Source: Strigamia acuminata | Taxonomy: Eukaryota > Arthropoda > Chilopoda > Geophilomorpha > Linotaeniidae | Assembly: GCA_949358305.1 (NCBI GenBank) | Contig: OX442320.1 | Location: forward strand, 438,501 to 498,500 | DNA: 60,000 bases | Direction of reading: 5' to 3' | Shown: piece after piece, positions 49,046-60,000 of the stretch | How positions within the stretch are numbered: the stretch's first letter is position 1 | How the letters are laid out: each line of letters starts with the position of its first letter | Position numbers and translations under genes: made by a program | Notes under the pieces: model-generated | Databases searched by the model: none | The model's input: the letters and a program-made list of their open reading frames with translations, nothing else | What the model was told of the DNA's origin: nothing

Positions 49046-50925
49046 CTTTCATTGGAGCCTTCTACTAAGGTTTAAACACTATTTCTGAACATTCAGAGAC
49101 ATTGGTCTTGTGGTGTTTGTGCTAAGTCAACTGTGATGAGATCAAAAGTCTATTCTCCTAAATCATTGCTTGGATGTTTCTAAAACTTACATTGGAGCCT
49201 TCTACTAAGGTTTAAACACTATTTCTGAACATTCAGAGACATTGTTCTTGTGGTGTTTGTGCTAAGTCAACTATGATGAGATCAAAAGTCTATTCTCCCA
49301 AATCATTGCTTGGATGTTTCTAAAACTTACATTGGAGCCTTCTACTAAGGTTTAAACACTATTTCTGAACATTCAGAGACATTGGTCTTGTGGTGTTTGT
49401 GCTAAGTCAACTATGATGAGATCAAAAGTCTATTCTCCCAAATCATTGCTTGGATGTTTCTAAAACTTACATTGGAGCCTTCTACTAAGGTTTAAACACT
49501 ATTTCTGAACATTCAGAGACATTGGTCTTGTGGTGTTTGTGCTAAGTCAACTGCGATGTAAAATGAGCTCAAAATTTTTTTTTCAAAATTTATTGCTTGG
49601 ATGTTGCTAAAACTTACATTGGAGCCTTCTACTAAGGTTTAAACACTATTTCTGAACATTCAGAGACATTGGTCTTGTGGTGTTTGTGCTAAGTCAACTG
49701 CGATGTAAAATGAGCTCAAAATTTTTTTTTCAAAATTTATTGCTTGGATGTTGCTAAAACTTTCATTGGAGCCTTCTACTAAGGTTTAAACACTATTTCT
49801 GAACATTCAGAGACATTGGTCTTGTGGTGTTTGTGCTAAGTCAACTGTGATGAGATCAAAAGTCTATTCTCCTAAATCATTGCTTGGATGTTTCTAAAAC
49901 TTACATTGGAGCCTTCTACTAAGGTTTAAACACTATTTCTGAACATTCAGAGACATTTGTCTTGTGGTGTTTGTGCTAAGTCAACTATGATGAGATCAAA
50001 AGTCTATTCTCCCAAATCATTGCTTGGATGTTTCTAAAACTTACATTGGAGCCTTCTACTAAGGTTTAAACACTATTTCTGAACATTCAGAGACATTGGT
50101 CTTGTGGTGTTTGTGCTAAGTCAACTATGATGAGATCAAAAGTCTATTCTCCCAACTCATTGCTTGGATGTTTCTAAAACTTACATTGGAGCCTTCTACT
50201 AAGGTTTAAACACTATTTCTGAACATTCAGAGACATTGGTCTTGTGGTGTTTGTGCTAAGTCAACTGCGATGTAAAATAAGCTCAAAATTTTTTTTTCAA
50301 AATTTATTGCTTGGATGTTGCTAAAACTTACATTGGAGCCTTCTACTAAGGTTTAAACACTATTTCTGAATATTCAGAGACATTGGTCTTGTGGTGTTTG
50401 TGCTAAGTCAACTGTGATGAGATCAAAAGTCTATTCTCCCAAATCATTGCTTGGATGTTTCTAAAACTTACATTGGAGCCTTCTACTAAGGTTTAAACAC
50501 TATTTCTGAACATTCAGAGACATTGGTCTTGTGGTGTTTGTGCTAAGTCAACTATGATGAGATCAAAAGTCTATTCTCCCAAATGATTGCTTGGATGTTT
50601 CTAAAACTTACATTGGAGCCTTCTACTAAGGTTTAAACACTATTTCTGAACATTCAGAGACATTGGTCTTGTGGTGTTTGTGCTAAGTTAACTGTGATGA
50701 GATCAAAAGTCTATTCTCGCAAATCATTGCTTGGATGTTGCTAAAACTTCTCTTGAAGTCTTCTACTAAGGTTTAAACACTATTTCTGAACATTCAGAGA
50801 CATTGGTCTTGTGGTGTTTGTGCTAAGTTAACTGTGATGAGATCAAAAGTCTATTCTCGCAAATCATTGCTTGGATGTTGCTAAAACTTCTCTTGAAGTC
50901 TTCTACTAAGGTTTAAACACTATTT

Positions 50926-51740
50926 CTAAACATTCAGAGACATTGGTCTTGTGGTGTTTGTGCTAAGTCAACTGCGATGTGAAATGAGCTCAAAATTTTT
51001 TTTTCAAAATTTATTGCTTGGATGGTGCTAAAACTTACATTGGAGCCTTCTACTAAGGTTTAAACACTATTTCTGAATATTCAGAGACATTGGTCTTGTG
51101 GTGTTTGTGCTAAGTCAACTGTGATGAGATCAAAAGTCTATTCTCCCAAATCATTGCTTAGATGTTTCTAAAACTTACATTGGAGCCTTCTACTAAGGTT
51201 TAAACCCTATTTCTGAACATTCAGAGACATTGGTCTTGTGGTGTTTGTGCTAAGTCAACTGTGATGAGATCAAAAGTCTATTCTCCCAAATCATTGCTTG
51301 GATGTTTCTAAAACTTACATTGGAGCCTTCTACTAAGGTTTAAACACTATTTCTGAACATTCAGAGACATTGGTCTTGTGGTGTTTGTGCTAAGTCAACT
51401 ATGATGAGATCAAAAGTCTATTCTCCCAAATGATTGCTTGGATGTTTCTAAAACTTACATTGGAGCCTTCTACTAAGGTTTAAACACTATTTCTGAACAT
51501 TCAGAGACATTGGTCTTGTGGTGTTTGTGCTAAGTCAACTGTGATGAGATCAAAAGTCTATTCTCCCAAATCATTGCTTGGATGTTTCTAAAACTTACAT
51601 TGGAGCCTTCTACTAAGGTTTAAACACAATTTCTGAACATTCAGAGACATTGATCTTGTGGTCTTTGTGCTAAGTCAACTGCAATGTGAAATAAGCTCAA
51701 AATTTTTTTTTCAAAATTTATTGCTTGAATGTTGCTAAAA
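50926..51740 (+). repeat. Copy 2 of the 2,695-bp duplicated segment
   Basis: Partner of 48231-49045. Just upstream the two copies differ by exactly one 147-bp monomer (TAAAATAAG markers at 47431 and 50273 are 2,842 apart), showing a whole-monomer loss or gain after duplication. Several of the same rare variants recur again between 54.0 and 55.9 kb. Confidence 0.85.
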
Positions 51741-54700
51741 CTTACATTGAAGGCTTCTACTAAGGTTTAAACACTATTTCTGAACATTCAGAGACATTGG
51801 TCTTGTGGTGTTTGTGCTAAGTCAACTGTGATGAGATCAAAAGTCTACTCTCCCAAATCATTGCTTGGATGTTTCTAAAACTTACATTGGAGCCTTCTAC
51901 TAAGGTTTAAACACTATTTCTGAACATTCAGAGACATCGGTCTTGTGGTGTTTGTGCTAAGTTAACTGTGATGAGATCAAAAGTCTATTCTCGCAAATCA
52001 TTGCTTGGATGTTGCTAAAACTTCCCTTGAAGTCTTCTACTAAGGTTTAAACACTATTTCTGAACATTCAGAGACATTGGTCTTGTGGTGTTTGTGCTAA
52101 GTCAACTGCGATGTGAAATGAGCTCAAAATTTTTTTTTCAAAATTTATTGCTTGGATGTTGCTAAAACTTTCATTGGAGCCTTCTACTAAGGTTTAAACA
52201 CTATTTCTGAACATTCAGAGACATTGGTCTTGTGGTGTTTGTGCTAAGTCAACTGTGATGAGATCAAAAGTCTATTCTCCTAAATCATTGCTTGGATGTT
52301 TCTAAAACTTACATTGGAGCCTTCTACTAAGGTTTAAACACTATTTCTGAACATTCAGAGACATTGGTCTTGTGGTGTTTGTGCTAAGTCAACTATGATG
52401 AGATCAAAAGTCTATTCTCCCAAATCATTGCTTGGATGTTTCTAAAACTTACATTGGAGCCTTCTACTAAGGTTTAAACACTATTTCTGAACATTCAGAG
52501 ACATTGGTCTTGTGGTGTTTGTGCTAAGTCAACTATGATGAGATCAAAAGTCTATTCTCCCAAATCATTGCTTGGATGTTTCTAAAACTTACATTGGAGC
52601 CTTCTACTAAGGTTTAAACACTATTTCTGAACATTCAGAGACATTGGTCTTGTGGTGTTTGTGCTAAGTCAACTGCGATGTAAAATGAGCTCAAAATTTT
52701 TTTTTCAAAATTTATTGCTTGGATGTTGCTAAAACTTACATTGGAGCCTTCTACTAAGGTTTAAACACTATTTCTGAATATTCAGAGACATTGGTCTTGT
52801 GGTGTTTGTGCTAAGTCAACTGTGATGAGATCAAAAGTCTATTCTCCCAAATCATTGCTTGGATGTTTCTAAAACTTACATTGGAGCCTTCTACTAAGGT
52901 TTAAACACTATTTCTGAACATTCAGAGACATTGGTCTTGTGGTGTTTGTGCTAAGTCAACTATGATGAGATCAAAAGTCTATTCTCCCAAATGATTGCTT
53001 GGATGTTTCTAAAACTTACATTGGAGCCTTCTACTAAGGTTTAAACACTATTTCTGAACATTCAGAGACATTGGTCTTGTGGTGTTTGTGCTAAGTCAAC
53101 TGTGATGAGATCAAAAGTCTATTCTCCTAAATCATTGCTTGGATGTTTCTAAAACTTACATTGGAGCCTTCTACTAAGGTTTAAACACTATTTCTGAACA
53201 TTCAGAGACATTGGTCTTGTGGTGTTTGTGCTAAGTCAACTATGATGAGATCAAAAGTCTATTCTCCCAAATCATTGCTTGGATGTTTCTAAAACTTACA
53301 TTGGAGCCTTCTACTAAGGTTTAAACACTATTTCTGAACATTCAGAGACATTGGTCTTGTGGTGTTTGTGCTAAGTCAACTATGATGAGATCAAAAGTCT
53401 ATTCTCCCAAATCATTGCTTGGATGTTTCTAAAACTTACATTGGAGCCTTCTACTAAGGTTTAAACACTATTTCTGAACATTCAGAGACATTGGTCTTGT
53501 GGTGTTTGTGCTAAGTCAACTGCGATGTAAAATGAGCTCAAAATTTTTTTTTCAAAATTTATTGCTTGGATGTTGCTAAAACTTACATTGGAGCCTTCTA
53601 CTAAGGTTTAAACACTATTTCTGAATATTCAGAGACATTGGTCTTGTGGTGTTTGTGCTAAGTCAACTGTGATGAGATCAAAAGTCTATTCTCCCAAATC
53701 ATTGCTTGGATGTTTCTAAAACTTACATTGGAGCTTTCTACTAAGGTTTAAACACTATTTCTGAACATTCAGAGACATTGGTCTTGTGGTGTTTGTGCTA
53801 AGTCAACTATGATGAGATCAAAAGTCTATTCTCCCAAATGATTGCTTGGATGTTTCTAAAACTTACATTGGAGCCTTCTACTAAGGTTTAAACACTATTT
53901 CTGAACATTCAGAGACATTGGTCTTGTGGTGTTTGTGCTAAGTTAACTGTGATGAGATCAAAAGTCTATTCTCGCAAATCATTGCTTGGATGTTGCTAAA
54001 ACTTCTCTTGAAGTCTTCTACTAAGGTTTAAACACTATTTCTAAACATTCAGAGACATTGGTCTTGTGGTGTTTGTGCTAAGTCAACTGCGATGTAAAAT
54101 GAGCTCAAAATTTTTTTTTCAAAATTTATTGCTTGGATGGTGCTAAAACTTACATTGGAGCCTTCTACTAAGGTTTAAACACTATTTCTGAACATTCAGA
54201 GACATTGGTCTTGTGGTGTTTGTGCTAAGTCAACTATGATGAGATCAAAAGTCTATTCTCCCAAATAATTGCTTGGATGTTTCTAAAACTTACATTGGAG
54301 CCTTCTACTAAGGTTTAAACACTATTTCTGAACATTCAGAGACATTGGTCTTGTGGTGTTTGTGCTAAGTCAACTGTGATGCGATCAAAAGTCTATTCTC
54401 CCAAATCATTGCTTGGATGTTTCTAAAACTTACATTGGAGCCTTCTACTAAGGTTTAAACACAATTTCTGAACATTCAGAGACATTGATCTTGTCGTCTT
54501 TGTGCTAAGTCAACTGCAATGTGAAATAAGCTCAAAATTTTTTTTTCAAAATTTATTGCTTGAATGTTGCTAAAACTTACATTGAAGGCTTCTACTAAGG
54601 TTTAAACACTATTTCTGAACATTCAGAGACATTGGTCTTGTGGTGTTTGTGCTAAGTCAACTGTGATGAGATCAAAAGTCTATTCTCCCAAATCATTGCT

Positions 54701-54843
54701 TGGATGTTGCTAAAACTTCTCTTGAAGTCTTCTACTAAGGTTTAAACACTATTTCTGAACATTCAGAGACATTGGTCTTGTGGTGTTTGTGCTAAGTCAA
54801 CTGCGATGTGAAATGAGCTCAAAATTTTTTTTTCAAATTTTTT

Positions 54844-55950
54844 TGCTTGGATGGTGCTAAAACTTACATTGGAGCCTTCTACTAAGGTTTAAACACTATT
54901 TCTGAATATTCAGAGACATTGGTCTTGTGGTGTTTGTGCTAAGTCAACTGTGATGAGATCAAAAGTCTATTCTCCCAAATCATTGCTTAGATGTTTCTAA
55001 AACTTACATTGGAGCCTTCTACTAAGGTTTAAACCCTATTTCTGAACATTCAGAGACATTGGTCTTGTGGTGTTTGTGCTAAGTCAACTGTGATGAGATC
55101 AAAAGTCTATTCTCCCAAATCATTGCTTGGATGTTTCTAAAACTTACATTGGAGCCTTCTACTAAGGTTTAAACACTATTTCTGAACATTCAGAGACATT
55201 GGTCTTGTGGTGTTTGTGCTAAGTCAACTGTGATAAGATCAAAAGTCTATTCTCCCAAATCATTGCTTGGATGTTTCTAAAACTTACATTGGAGCCTTCT
55301 ACTAAGGTTTAAACACTATTTCTGAACATTCAGAGACATTGATCTTGTGGTCTTTGTGCTAAGTCAACTGCAATGTGAAATAAGCTCAAATTTTTTTTTT
55401 CAAAATTTATTGCTTGAATGTTGCTAAAACTTACATTGAAGGCTTCTACTAAGGTTTAAACACTATTTCTGAACATTCAGAGACATTGGTCTTGTGGTGT
55501 TTGTGCTAAGTCAACTGTGATGAGATCAAAAGTCTATTCTCCCAAATCATTGCTTGGATGTTGCTAAAACTTCTCTTGAAGTCTTCTACTAAGGTTTAAA
55601 CACTATTTCTGAACATTCAGAGACATTGGTCTTGTGGTGTTTGTGCTAAGTCAACTGCGATGTGAAATGAGCTCAAAATTTTTTTTTCAAATTTTTTTGC
55701 TTGGATGGTGCTAAAACTTACATTGGAGCCTTCTACTAAGGTTTAAACACTATTTCTGAATATTCAGAGACATTGGTCTTGTGGTGTTTGTGCTAAGTCA
55801 ACTGTGATGAGATCAAAAGTCTATTCTCCCAAATCATTGCTTAGATGTTTCTAAAACTTACATTGGAGCCTTCTACTAAGGTTTAAACCCTATTTCTGAA
55901 CATTCAGAGACATTGGTCTTGTGGTGTTTGTGCTAAGTCAACTGCGATGT
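54844..55950 (+). repeat. 854-bp higher-order repeat with GGATGGTGC and CCC markers
   Basis: The unusual CAAATTTTTTTGCTTGGATGG junction occurs with monomer starts at 54844 and 55698 (854 apart). The AAACCCTATT variant lies at 55034 and 55888, the same offset. The second unit switches after the CCC monomer to the GATGTAAAATG type, so it is partial. Confidence 0.8.
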
Positions 55951-56513
55951 AAAATGAGCTCAAAATTTTTTTTTCAAAATTTATTGCTTGGATGTTGCTA
56001 AAACTTACATTGGAGCCTTCTACTAAGGTTTAAACACTATTTCTGAATATTCAGAGACATTGGTCTTGTGGTGTTTGTGCTAAGTCAACTGTGATGAGAT
56101 CAAAAGTCTATTCTCCCAAATCATTGCTTGGATGTTTCTAAAACTTACATTGGAGCCTTCTACTAAGGTTTAAACACTATTTCTGAACATTCAGAGACAT
56201 TGGTCTTGTGGTGTTTGTGCTAAGTCAACTATGATGAGATCAAAAGTCTATTCTCCCAAATGATTGCTTGGATGTTTCTAAAACTTACATTGGAGCCTTC
56301 TACTAAGGTTTAAACACTATTTCTGAACATTCAGAGACATTGGTCTTGTGGTGTTTGTGCTAAGTTAACTGTGATGAGATCAAAAGTCTATTCTCGCAAA
56401 TCATTGCTTGGATGTTGCTAAAACTTCTCTTGAAGTCTTCTACTAAGGTTTAAACACTATTTCTAAACATTCAGAGACATTGGTCTTGTGGTGTTTGTGC
56501 TAAGTCAACTGCG

Positions 56514-56517
56514 ATGT
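56514..56517. other. Putative target-site duplication ATGT (one side only)
   Basis: The satellite reads CTGCG-ATGT before the LTR starts TGTTGCAGG. The unbroken monomer reads GCGATGTGAAATG. The partner copy lies beyond the window. Confidence 0.5.
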
Positions 56518-58078
56518 TGTTGCAGGTCAACAAGACAGATAGAAAGGAATGGCGATGCGTATCCAAATTCAAGACACTTGAGCTCGCCCAAGGTCGTATG
56601 GCGTGGCTAGTACGAAAATCGCACTGGAGAGCAATAAATCCGCAACAAATGGCATTGTTGTACCGCTGGAACAATGTGGAGAACACCTGCACCAAGTATC
56701 CAATAGGTGGCGGAAACATAAGTTGGCCTGAGAATTTTTAAACTACTCACTACACATTGAATGTGTTTGAAAATAAACCTAAAACAAGAGCTAATAAAAC
56801 ACAACACATTTATTCAAAGGTTGGTTAATAACTGAAGAAATTACAGCAATTAGATTGGTTCTTAGAGAACCGCACATGCGCAGTACCGAATATGGCACGC
56901 GCCAGGCCGATAGCGGCGAAATACAGATACACGAAAGATTCCGTTACCATGGTAACGGAGGAAACAAGATTACGGCAAAGTTGGCATTTGCTAAAAAATG
57001 CATTAAAAATACATTGAATTACATTGAAATGACCACAAGAATGCGGTGAACAAAAAAGCTAATCACAACAATGTCCAAAAACACGTTAAACAATGAGATA
57101 TTTGCAATAAACCGATCTCGGAAAGAAAGGATTGAAAATAGCCAATCACAGGCTTCGAATATGACATAACGATCACATTTGAATTTCGATCGGTACAAAA
57201 GCACAAAATTATCAAAGAATACATACTGAATAATAACGCAATGTAAAAGTAAATGCAAATTATGTGATATAAAATACAAAAATAACGGTTACATTGTGTA
57301 ATCGTCGCTTGGGACAAACATGGCGACCGGCGAACATAACAAAGGTGTTGGATCAAACATGGCGTCCGGCGAACATAACATCGGCGGCAAAACTACACGT
57401 AAAATGAATGTAAAAACACTAAATGTAAATAATCAATAAAGTATCGATTAAATTATAAGAATAATTATCAATTCTCTTCACAAAACATCGGAATAAAATA
57501 CACAGATTGAATAAATACGAATTTATCGGCCAAACGAACATTCCCGGCTGCGCTTTTATGGCAGACGGAAACGAACGTTCAAACCAATCAAACGGAACTT
57601 CCAAAGCAGTTTTGATGCATCAAGATAGAAAGAGCATGCTTGAATTAGTCTAAACGAATGCTTAATAAAATTCCAAGGGATTTGAAAAGTACTAAACAAA
57701 AGGTTAGAAGACGGAACCGTAACTTTACGGGAAACAGAAAAATGACGTCACTAGCATCGCAAATGTATGCCAGGGAACGAAATTTGCACCAAAACAGTTC
57801 GGAATCAACACAAACTCTCAAAAAACAAGTGAATAAGTCAATAAATGCACGGAATAAGATATTTGAAATCAATACAAAGCATAAACACTACTAAATATTG
57901 AAAAGTATGAATAAAAATCAAGTCAAAACACTTTAATAAGCAATAAAAATCTGAAAAGTGAAAAAATACCAATTAGGCAAAGGAAATTAAAACACTTAAA
58001 GATTTTAATCAACTCAAAGTAAATGGTAAAAATATTGACAATAAAATAGCACAACAATTTCTACGCTGTCTTGCAACA
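56518..58078 (-). repeat. 3' LTR of the minus-strand BEL copy
   Basis: 1,561 bp. X-box (56943-56956), CRE (57743-57750), the 39-bp repeats and the poly(A) signal (56809-56814, TTTATT on plus) are all kept. A clustered difference lies near 57155-57170, where the central LTRs have TAATTTTCCTGG and this one CATATTCGAAG in the coding direction of the element. Confidence 0.95.
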
Positions 58079-58138
58079 GCGAATTGCCGGCGAGAGGACA
58101 GAGATGGAGAACCACGCAAAAAATCACAAAAGAAAAAA
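58079..58138 (-). other. 3' untranslated stretch of the minus-strand BEL copy
   Basis: 60 bp between the LTR and the pol stop, matching 32936-32994 apart from a few changes. As there, no purine tract abuts the LTR on the coding strand. Confidence 0.7.
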
Positions 58139-60000
58139 TCACTCAAGTTCTAGGGCTCTCACATGCTTGACTGACCTTTTCAACTCACGTCCATCGGGTA
58201 GCACAACTTTTATCACACGGATTTGACCATCCTCACCGGGAAAAATTTCTTTTATCCTGGCAAGTGGCCAAAAATATGGGTTAGTACCCATTTTTTCTAG
58301 AAGCACTATTTGGTCTACTTTAGGGTTTTTGAAGAACTTATCACCTTTGGATTCATAAAAATTCCTCAATTGCATGAGGTAACTCTTTTTCCAAATTTTC
58401 CAGAACTCCCAAATAAATTGGCGTCGTTTAATGTCCAGTTTTCTCAAATCGGATTTTTTAATTGCACTCAATTGTTTGTTTATTAGGTATTTAGGCATAC
58501 CTCCTGTTAAGAAGTTTTCAGGTGCCAAAATTCTACCACCATCAACACTGTCGGGGACATAAGATAAAGGTCGTGAATTTAGTACTGAACTAATTTCCAG
58601 AGCCAAAGTTTGGAGAGTTTCTAAGTCTACGGTGCTGCGCAACAATGTCTTTCGAAGTTTATCTTTTACTGAGCGGACTAGACGTTCCCACGCTCCGCCC
58701 ATCCATGGAGACAGCGGTGGGATGAATGTCCATAGCACCCTTTTTTCAGATAGGAATGTTTTCACATCTTTATGACCGATGAGTTTTCCCCACGATTGTA
58801 ATTCGAGGCTTCCGCGCTCAAACGTCTTACTGTTGTCAGAGAAAATCTTCCCGGGGTATCCATAGCGTGCCCCAAATCTTCTCATTGCAAGCAAAAACTT
58901 TGGCACAGAAAGGTCCTCTGATACTTCTAAATGTATGGAACGGGTCACCATACACGTAAAAAGCAAGATATATACTTTTTTCTTTTCTTTCTTGTTGCTG
59001 CCGACATAAATGGGACCCAAGTGGTCAACTCCGGTGTTTTGAAATGGCGCCGCTGGTGTCACACGTTCAGCAGGAAGGTCACCCGTTGAAGGGTTGTTGC
59101 GTGCAAGTTTTCCTCGTCGGCAAATCTCACATTCTCGAATAACTGTTTGTATAGTTCTTCGTCCTCTTATAATCCAAAATTGTTCGCGTAGGTGATACAA
59201 AGTTTCGCTTATGTCACCGTGAAGCAACTCCAAATGCACTTTTTTAATTAACAGTCTTGTTATCCAACTATCATAATGCAAAATAATTGGATACACTTCA
59301 TCAAATGTCAATAAAGATTTTTTCAAGCGGCTACGAAGTCGAAGTAATCCGTCCTCGTCAATGAAGAGCTCGAAATTGCGTAGGGTGGAGTGTTTAGACA
59401 GTTTTCTTTTGTTTTTCAGATCATCAATCTCCTCAGAAAAATGTAATTTCTGAGAAAACTGCAGGATCTTCAATTGGTTGTCCTCTAACTCGAGTGGCGA
59501 GAGAGGCTCACCGCGCAAAAGTTTGTTTTTCCATCGCAAAATGTATGAGAAAACTCTCAAAAGTCGGTTGTAATTTCGGAATCGTTTGAAGAATCGACCA
59601 ATAAAGCTTTCTGTCACTTGAATTGTCATCACAACGATTTTTCGTTCTTCTTCTGGAAGATCCTCTTGTATAATTTCTCTTTCTTCCAGTTTCGAGACAT
59701 CAACTCCAAACCACCAAAGTTTATTGTTCATCAATGTTTTTGAGTTATGTGGTCGAGTTAATAAATCTGCTGGGTTAAATTCCGTTGGTACATGAGACCA
59801 TTGTTTGGGTTTGGTTGAAGAAGTAATTTCTTGCACACGGTTCGAGACGTATGGCTTCCATACGTTCTTGTCACTGTTTATCCAGGCTAAAGTTATGGTG
59901 GAGTCAGAGTAGTAACGAATTTCAGTAACGGGGTAACCTGAAAGAAAGTTTTCTAACAGGTACTTGGTCATTCGCACTCCTACCACTGCTGCAGTTAATT
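58139..60000 (-). CDS. BEL/Pao polyprotein, RNase H and integrase part (partial)
   Basis: Stop at 58139; the frame is open to the window edge (the last visible residues before the edge are LTAAV of RNase H, so it is not a start). About 620 codons are visible and none is a stop. They correspond to residues ~1129 to the end of the central polyprotein. The RNase H Asp (YYSDST) and FNPAD motifs are present. The integrase zinc region has both His (VHLELLHGD) and ECEICRR, and the core has GVDHLGP, FSDNSK and GGAWERL, with the same C-terminal domain. Differences from the central copy include Glu at the amber position, His for Tyr in the zinc region, Leu for Val shortly after the amber site, Ser for Pro in the FLxGYP segment, and Val for Ile in HLExSED. 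This copy looks functional over the visible part. Confidence 0.93.
   Translation of the reverse strand, partial: LTAAVVGVRMTKYLLENFLSGYPVTEIRYYSDSTITLAWINSDKNVWKPYVSNRVQEITSSTKPKQWSHVPTEFNPADLLTRPHNSKTLMNNKLWWFGVDVSKLEEREIIQEDLPEEERKIVVMTIQVTESFIGRFFKRFRNYNRLLRVFSYILRWKNKLLRGEPLSPLELEDNQLKILQFSQKLHFSEEIDDLKNKRKLSKHSTLRNFELFIDEDGLLRLRSRLKKSLLTFDEVYPIILHYDSWITRLLIKKVHLELLHGDISETLYHLREQFWIIRGRRTIQTVIRECEICRRGKLARNNPSTGDLPAERVTPAAPFQNTGVDHLGPIYVGSNKKEKKKVYILLFTCMVTRSIHLEVSEDLSVPKFLLAMRRFGARYGYPGKIFSDNSKTFERGSLELQSWGKLIGHKDVKTFLSEKRVLWTFIPPLSPWMGGAWERLVRSVKDKLRKTLLRSTVDLETLQTLALEISSVLNSRPLSYVPDSVDGGRILAPENFLTGGMPKYLINKQLSAIKKSDLRKLDIKRRQFIWEFWKIWKKSYLMQLRNFYESKGDKFFKNPKVDQIVLLEKMGTNPYFWPLARIKEIFPGEDGQIRVIKVVLPDGRELKRSVKHVRALELE

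Larger units (their letters stand above)
36706..56517 (+). repeat. Satellite array C
   Basis: Same monomers, orientation and phase as A and B. Full monomers run from 36811 to 56404, about 138 units, consistent with 39 long and 99 short, one of them (tail near 43880-43900) a base longer. It holds the clearest higher-order structure of the window. A GATGTAAAATGAG tail variant (GATGTGAAATGAG elsewhere) is common from about 43.7 kb onward but rare to the left. The last monomer, starting at 56405, is cut after its base 113 by the minus-strand BEL element. No gene is seen. Confidence 0.96.
56518..60000 (-). mobile_element. BEL/Pao retrotransposon, minus strand, partial in window
   Basis: Same family as the central composite, in opposite orientation. 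Present are its 3' LTR (56518-58078), a 60-bp 3' stretch and the 3' part of pol. The remaining pol, gag, leader and 5' LTR should lie to the right. Its LTR has no net indel relative to LTR1 (landmark offsets agree throughout) but at least 15 substitutions, so it belongs to another lineage or insertion time. Confidence 0.95.

Noticed and set aside
1-56517. CENP-B box in the satellite monomer
   Set aside because: No TTCG....A..CGGG pattern is present in either monomer type; CpG is scarce in the unit.
58139-59986. A protein starting at 59986 on the minus strand
   Set aside because: The supposed start is a GTG inside the RNase H domain; the frame continues open to the window edge, so this is a 5'-partial polyprotein.

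Overview
This 60 kb window is eukaryotic (metazoan) repeat DNA with no host gene visible. It is one long, same-strand tandem satellite array split by three LTR-retrotransposon insertions. The animal assignment rests on the coding element, a BEL/Pao retrotransposon with a zinc-knuckle Gag, an aspartic protease, RT, RNase H and an HHCC/DDE integrase with the BEL-type C-terminal domain; this superfamily is known from animals. An invertebrate, perhaps an arthropod, is plausible, but the sequence does not name a species. The long uninterrupted satellite and absence of genes suggest pericentromeric or centromeric heterochromatin (inference).

Layout. (1) 1-5498: satellite array A. (2) 5499-14261: an 8.76 kb LTR element on the minus strand, with two 1,749-bp LTRs that look identical, a 4-bp target-site duplication (AAGT), a tRNA-His-like primer binding site and a 5.3 kb internal region without recognisable coding sequence (LARD-like, non-autonomous). 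(3) 14262-25137: array B. (4) 25138-36705: a plus-strand BEL/Pao composite arranged LTR, leader, gag-pol, LTR, second partial leader, truncated LTR, all inside one pair of CTAC duplications. (5) 36706-56517: array C. (6) 56518-60000: a minus-strand BEL/Pao copy of the same family, running off the window; its 3' LTR and the RNase H-to-integrase part of pol are present.

The satellite has monomers of two lengths, 140 and 147 bp, that differ in the last third of the unit. About 250 full monomers are present, all in the same orientation. They form overlapping higher-order repeats with periods of 287, 427, 567, 714, 854, 987, 994, 1561 and 2695 bp, all sums of 140 and 147.

How the parts fit: the two element families share terminal bases (TGTTGC...GCAACA), 4-bp target duplications where both sides can be seen, and a similar primer-binding motif. 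The non-coding element may therefore be mobilised by BEL/Pao proteins in trans. The central BEL copy is damaged (amber stop in pol, a lost integrase zinc ligand, a DPG protease motif), whereas the right-hand copy keeps the stop-free reading and the zinc ligand over the part visible here. The BEL LTR carries a perfect X-box (RFX) palindrome, a perfect CRE, an NRF-1-like site, an arthropod-type initiator and a poly(A) signal, conserved in all copies.
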